Shown one piece after another: positions 6,219 through 8,502 of a stretch of DNA of 8,502 nucleotides. A program made the translations under genes and the position numbers. The notes under the pieces are model-generated. The model did no database searches. It worked only from the letters and a program-made list of their open reading frames with translations, and was not told where the DNA came from. This DNA comes from Methanoregula sp. (GTDB taxonomy: Archaea > Halobacteriota > Methanomicrobia > Methanomicrobiales > Methanospirillaceae): assembly GCA_022710665.1 (NCBI GenBank), contig JAKLGN010000048.1:1-8502 (forward strand), written 5' to 3'. Numbering within the stretch: position 1 is the first letter of the stretch; each line of letters starts with the position of its first letter.

Positions 6219-6868
6219 GCGGCCTGTACGATCTGCATACCCACTCCCTCCTTTCCGATGGCGAGATGCTTCCCATTGAACTAATCCGGAGGCTGGCTGT
6301 AATGGGGTACTCGACGGTTGCGATCACTGATCACGCAGATCTGTCGAATACGATTACCATTATTGAAACGCTCAACAGGGTCCGCGAATCGGCGCAGCTC
6401 TTCGGCGTCAGGTTGCTCTGTGGCGTGGAGATCACACATGTCCCGCCGGTACAGATCGCCCCCCTTGCCCGGCAGGCAAAAGAAGCCGGTGCTGATATCG
6501 TGGTTGTCCACGGGGAGACAACGGTTGAGCCGGTTGCTGCAGGCACCAACCATGCTGCCTGCAGTTGCAAGCACGTAAACGTGGTTGCACACCCGGGTCT
6601 GATCACCATTGAAGATGCTTTGCTGGCAGCAAAAAACGGCATTGCACTCGAACTCACGTCCCGCGGTGGCCATAACCGGACAAACGGTTATGTTGCACGG
6701 ATAGCCCGCGAAGCCGCATGCCAGCTGGTTGTGGACTCAGACGCGCATGCACCGGGGGATCTTCTGGACGAGCGCGCAAAATTTATCGTTGCAAAGGGGG
6801 CCGGTCTGACCGAAACTGAATGCAGGCAGGTTATATCTTTAAATATCGACCAATTCCTCATTTCCTGA
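6215..6868 (+). CDS. PHP-domain metal-dependent phosphoesterase
   Basis: The 217-residue protein is a complete PHP domain, a barrel-type fold binding two or three metals and found in histidinol phosphatases, DNA polymerase subunits and nucleases. Metal-ligand motifs appear in order: DLHTHSLLSDGE (6-17; H8, H10, D15), TDH (38-40), GVEITH (70-75; E72), HGE (99-101), AHPG (125-128; H126) and SDAHAP (175-180; D176, H178). All expected ligands are present, so it should be active. Relatives are often labelled histidinol-phosphatase-like. A role in histidine synthesis is uncertain, because no his gene is nearby and it is coupled to srp19 instead. The substrate cannot be read from sequence. No signal peptide is present. 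Confidence 0.9.
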   Translation: MSGLYDLHTHSLLSDGEMLPIELIRRLAVMGYSTVAITDHADLSNTITIIETLNRVRESAQLFGVRLLCGVEITHVPPVQIAPLARQAKEAGADIVVVHGETTVEPVAAGTNHAACSCKHVNVVAHPGLITIEDALLAAKNGIALELTSRGGHNRTNGYVARIAREAACQLVVDSDAHAPGDLLDERAKFIVAKGAGLTETECRQVISLNIDQFLIS

Positions 6869-6887
6869 ATTTTCTATTTATACTTAT

Positions 6888-6925
6888 ACGGAATTTTTAA
6901 ATACTGCTATGGCTTACATATATAG
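6888..6925 (+). promoter_or_regulatory. promoter region of gar1
   Basis: In the 102-bp AT-rich gap, CGGAATTTTTAAATAC (6889-6904) combines a purine-rich BRE-like part with a TATA box, and ACATATATAG (6916-6925) is a second candidate. The first predicts a start near 6925, the second near 6947. Either gives a leader of about 25-45 bases without a clear Shine-Dalgarno site. Confidence 0.5.
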
Positions 6926-6970
6926 ATTACTAAATTAATTCAGAGTTAATCATCGTTCCGGGGTTGTTGT

Positions 6971-7195
6971 GTGAAGGTTGTTGGTCGAGCGGTGAGCACC
7001 ATTGGTAACCGGATGCTCATTATCCAGTGTGACGCCGCCCAGCTCCCGCCGTTATACAGCGAAGTGACTGACAGGAGGATGAGAACGGTAGGGAAGATCC
7101 TGGACCTTTTCGGGAACGTGAAGGCGCCCTATGCCGCAATCCTCTGCCATGAGAAATGCTCCATCAGGCCTGATGAGAAGCTCTTCGCAAAATAA
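6971..7195 (+). CDS. gar1: H/ACA ribonucleoprotein subunit Gar1
   Basis: Gar1 is part of the archaeal H/ACA RNP with Cbf5, Nop10 and L7Ae, which makes pseudouridine in rRNA. It binds the Cbf5 thumb loop and helps turnover. The 74-residue protein shows the small beta-barrel pattern: VVGRAVSTIGNRMLI (3-17), LPPLYSEVTD (25-34), VGKILDLFGNVKAPYAAI (40-57). Archaeal Gar1 is short and lacks the eukaryotic GAR-rich tails, as here. GTG 6971 is the start that retains the first strand; no Shine-Dalgarno site precedes it. tfb follows 64 bp downstream on the same strand, a gar1-tfb linkage known in several archaea. Confidence 0.88.
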   Translation: MKVVGRAVSTIGNRMLIIQCDAAQLPPLYSEVTDRRMRTVGKILDLFGNVKAPYAAILCHEKCSIRPDEKLFAK

Positions 7196-7254
7196 ACACC
7201 CGACAGCGGAACAGCCCGGTCCCGCGCAATCAGAACAATGTATCTTTCCAGTTT

Positions 7255-7259
7255 GGTGA
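7255..7259 (+). promoter_or_regulatory. Shine-Dalgarno site of tfb
   Basis: GGTGA lies six bases before ATG 7266 but directly abuts ATG 7260, so it favours 7266 as the start. Confidence 0.5.
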
Positions 7260-7265
7260 ATGTGG

Positions 7266-8270
7266 ATGCAGGAAGTTGAGAAATTAAAGGTCCTCCAGTC
7301 TGAGCGTGAGGCGCTCAAGACACGGACAAAGCAGAAGGAACACGAGAAAAAAGCCGAGAACCACACAGAGACGGTCTGTCCGGAGTGTGGAGGACGGCAG
7401 CTCGTCCATGATTACGAGCGTGCAGAACTGGTCTGCCAGAGCTGCGGTCTTGTCATTGATGACGATTTCATCGATCGCGGCCCTGAATGGCGTGCGTTCG
7501 ACCATGACCAGCGGATGAAACGATCAAGAGTCGGCGCCCCGATGACCTTTACCATCCACGACAAAGGCCTTTCTACCATGATTGACTGGCGGAACCGGGA
7601 CTCGTACGGAAGGGCGATCTCCTCAAAGAACCGCGCCCAGCTCTATCGTCTCCGCAAGTGGCAGCGCCGCATCCGGGTCAGTAATGCGACCGAGCGCAAC
7701 CTTGCATTCGCACTCTCAGAACTGGACCGCATGGCATCCGCACTCGGCCTCCCCCGGAACGTCCGAGAGACCGCTGCCGTGGTGTACCGTGACGCTGTCG
7801 ACAAGAACCTTATACGCGGCCGGAGTATCGAAGGTGTTGCGGCAGCCGCGCTCTATGCTGCCTGCCGGCAGTGCAGCGTGCCAAGGACTCTCGACGAGAT
7901 CGCTGAGGTTTCCCGTGTCTCCAGGAAAGAGATCGGGAGGACATACCGCTTCATCTCCCGTGAGCTGGGATTAAAGCTTCTCCCTACATCCCCCATTGAC
8001 TACGTGCCCCGCTTCTGTTCCGGTCTCACCCTCAAAGGAGAGGTCCAGAGCCGTGCGGTAGAGATCCTCCGGCAGGCCGGCGAGCGCGAACTGACAAGCG
8101 GGCGTGGCCCTACCGGTGTCGCTGCTGCAGCGATTTACATCTCCTCAATTCTTGGCGGAGAACGCCGCACCCAGCGTGAGGTTGCTGAAGTGGCCGGTGT
8201 CACTGAAGTAACCATACGGAACCGGTACAAGGAACTGGCAGAGAAGCTCGATATCGAGATAATTCTCTGA
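7266..8270 (+). CDS. tfb: transcription initiation factor TFB (TFIIB homologue)
   Basis: TFB recognises the BRE next to the TATA box, binds TBP-DNA and recruits archaeal RNA polymerase. The 334 residues show, in order: a charged, possibly helical N-terminal extension (1-36), a zinc ribbon with C38-x2-C41 and C57-x2-C60, a B-reader/linker region containing RGPEWRAFD and the basic KRSRVGAP stretch, then two cyclin repeats. The second repeat ends with the BRE-binding helix-turn-helix [20 protein letters not shown] (302-321). All four zinc cysteines are intact and the length is normal, so it is probably a functional general factor. ATG 7266 is preferred over ATG 7260 on Shine-Dalgarno spacing. 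The 64-bp gap after gar1 has no strong TATA box, so the two may be co-transcribed. Confidence 0.97.
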   Translation: MQEVEKLKVLQSEREALKTRTKQKEHEKKAENHTETVCPECGGRQLVHDYERAELVCQSCGLVIDDDFIDRGPEWRAFDHDQRMKRSRVGAPMTFTIHDKGLSTMIDWRNRDSYGRAISSKNRAQLYRLRKWQRRIRVSNATERNLAFALSELDRMASALGLPRNVRETAAVVYRDAVDKNLIRGRSIEGVAAAALYAACRQCSVPRTLDEIAEVSRVSRKEIGRTYRFISRELGLKLLPTSPIDYVPRFCSGLTLKGEVQSRAVEILRQAGERELTSGRGPTGVAAAAIYISSILGGERRTQREVAEVAGVTEVTIRNRYKELAEKLDIEIIL

Positions 8271-8274
8271 TCTC

Positions 8275-8294
8275 TTTTTTATTTGTATTTTTTT
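8275..8294 (+). terminator. T-run terminator after tfb
   Basis: Two runs, TTTTTT (8275-8280) and TTTTTTT (8288-8294), begin four bases after the tfb stop codon and form a typical archaeal poly-T terminator. Confidence 0.65.
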
Positions 8295-8420
8295 AGGGTA
8301 TAGTGCCATTTAACTACCAACTCTTTAAGGAATTTACGAGATAAAAATACAGCCAGAGTATTGTTCCGAATTTCAGATCAAAAAAGTGTTCCTGAAAATG
8401 GATAAAAAATTGACGCTCCA

Positions 8421-8445
8421 GGGGATTCGCCCCGCCGCTACGGCG
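8421..8445. repeat. two adjacent GC-rich stem-loops
   Basis: GGGG-ATTCG-CCCC (8421-8433) is followed by CGCCG-CTA-CGGCG (8433-8445), sharing one base. CGCCCCG also occurs twice as a direct repeat (8429-8435 and 8444-8450). On the minus strand the hairpins are followed by TTTTTT (8409-8404), so they could terminate a minus-strand transcript entering from beyond the window. Confidence 0.4.
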
Positions 8446-8463
8446 CCCCGATTGCGATGATGT

Positions 8464-8496
8464 TGTATTACCAGGATCAGGCAACAAGGTAATACA
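8464..8496. repeat. 9-bp perfect inverted repeat
   Basis: TGTATTACC (8464-8472) and GGTAATACA (8488-8496) are perfect complements around a 15-base loop. It could be an RNA stem or a dimeric regulator site of a gene beyond the window; no protein can be named. Confidence 0.4.
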
Positions 8497-8502
8497 GAAG
8501 AA

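Larger units (their letters stand above)
8295..8502. other. AT-rich right-edge spacer with stem-loops
   Basis: No supported gene lies here. A minus-strand frame is open from the right edge to TAG 8316-8314 (62 codons), but it crosses several stem-loops and its product matches nothing I know. A plus-strand 20-codon frame starts at ATG 8398. A TATA-like ATAAAAATAC lies near 8341-8350 with purines before it, so a plus-strand transcript starting near 8370 is possible. The notable content is the stem-loop cluster at 8421-8496. Confidence 0.35.

Noticed and set aside
8404..8433. Possible tRNA 3' end on the minus strand (CGAATCCCC followed by GAGCGTC)
   Set aside because: The T-arm would be two bases short in the loop and one pair short in the stem, and no matching 5' acceptor strand GACGCTC lies the right distance away.
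8314..8502. 62-codon minus-strand frame open at the right edge
   Set aside because: It crosses two GC hairpins, a T-run and a 9-bp inverted repeat and shows no domain; it may be chance. Sequence beyond the window would decide.
1..8502. CRISPR array, insertion sequence, toxin-antitoxin pair or defence system
   Set aside because: No spaced direct repeats, transposase motifs, terminal repeats or defence-type domains are visible; the block is core housekeeping genes.

Overview
The window reads as a chromosomal core segment from a methanogenic archaeon, most likely of the order Methanomicrobiales (a Methanoregula-like lineage). Archaeal identity is direct: the window encodes the eukaryote-type translation factor aIF5B, ribosomal proteins S6e and S8e, SRP19, Gar1 and a TFB transcription factor, and it carries archaeal TATA-type promoters, poly-T terminators and purine Shine-Dalgarno sites. 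The lineage assignment is inference. It rests on the hydrogenase nickel chaperone HypB, on a membrane-anchored protein of a type I associate with that order, and on moderately GC-rich genes set in AT-rich spacers.

Layout. Bases 1-318 hold no convincing gene but include a structured leader for infB. On the plus strand follow infB (aIF5B, 319-2097) and rps6e (2258-2683, with its own leader and T-run terminator). A convergent block on the minus strand runs from 5887 down to 2912. In transcription order it holds hypB, rps8e (own TATA and a leader hairpin), an unrecognised 140-residue protein overlapped by a DUF2240 protein (GTGA overlap), and a single-pass, probably glycosylated surface protein. 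From 5943 the plus strand resumes with srp19 and a PHP-domain phosphatase overlapping by ATGA, then gar1, then tfb, which ends at 8270 before T-runs. The last ~210 bases are AT-rich, contain three short stem-loops and hold no supported gene.

Functionally, almost everything is information processing: initiation (aIF5B), the small ribosomal subunit (S6e, S8e), protein targeting (SRP19), rRNA pseudouridylation (Gar1) and transcription initiation (TFB). HypB supplies nickel to [NiFe]-hydrogenases. The least explained parts are the 140-residue gene, the PHP protein next to srp19, and the surface protein.

I found no convincing new multi-gene system. The most interesting sequence-level signals are one TATA element placed equally far (28 bp) from the divergent hypB and srp19 start codons, hairpins in the rps8e and infB leaders, a TKID instead of NKxD guanine-specificity motif in aIF5B, and the stem-loop cluster at the right edge.
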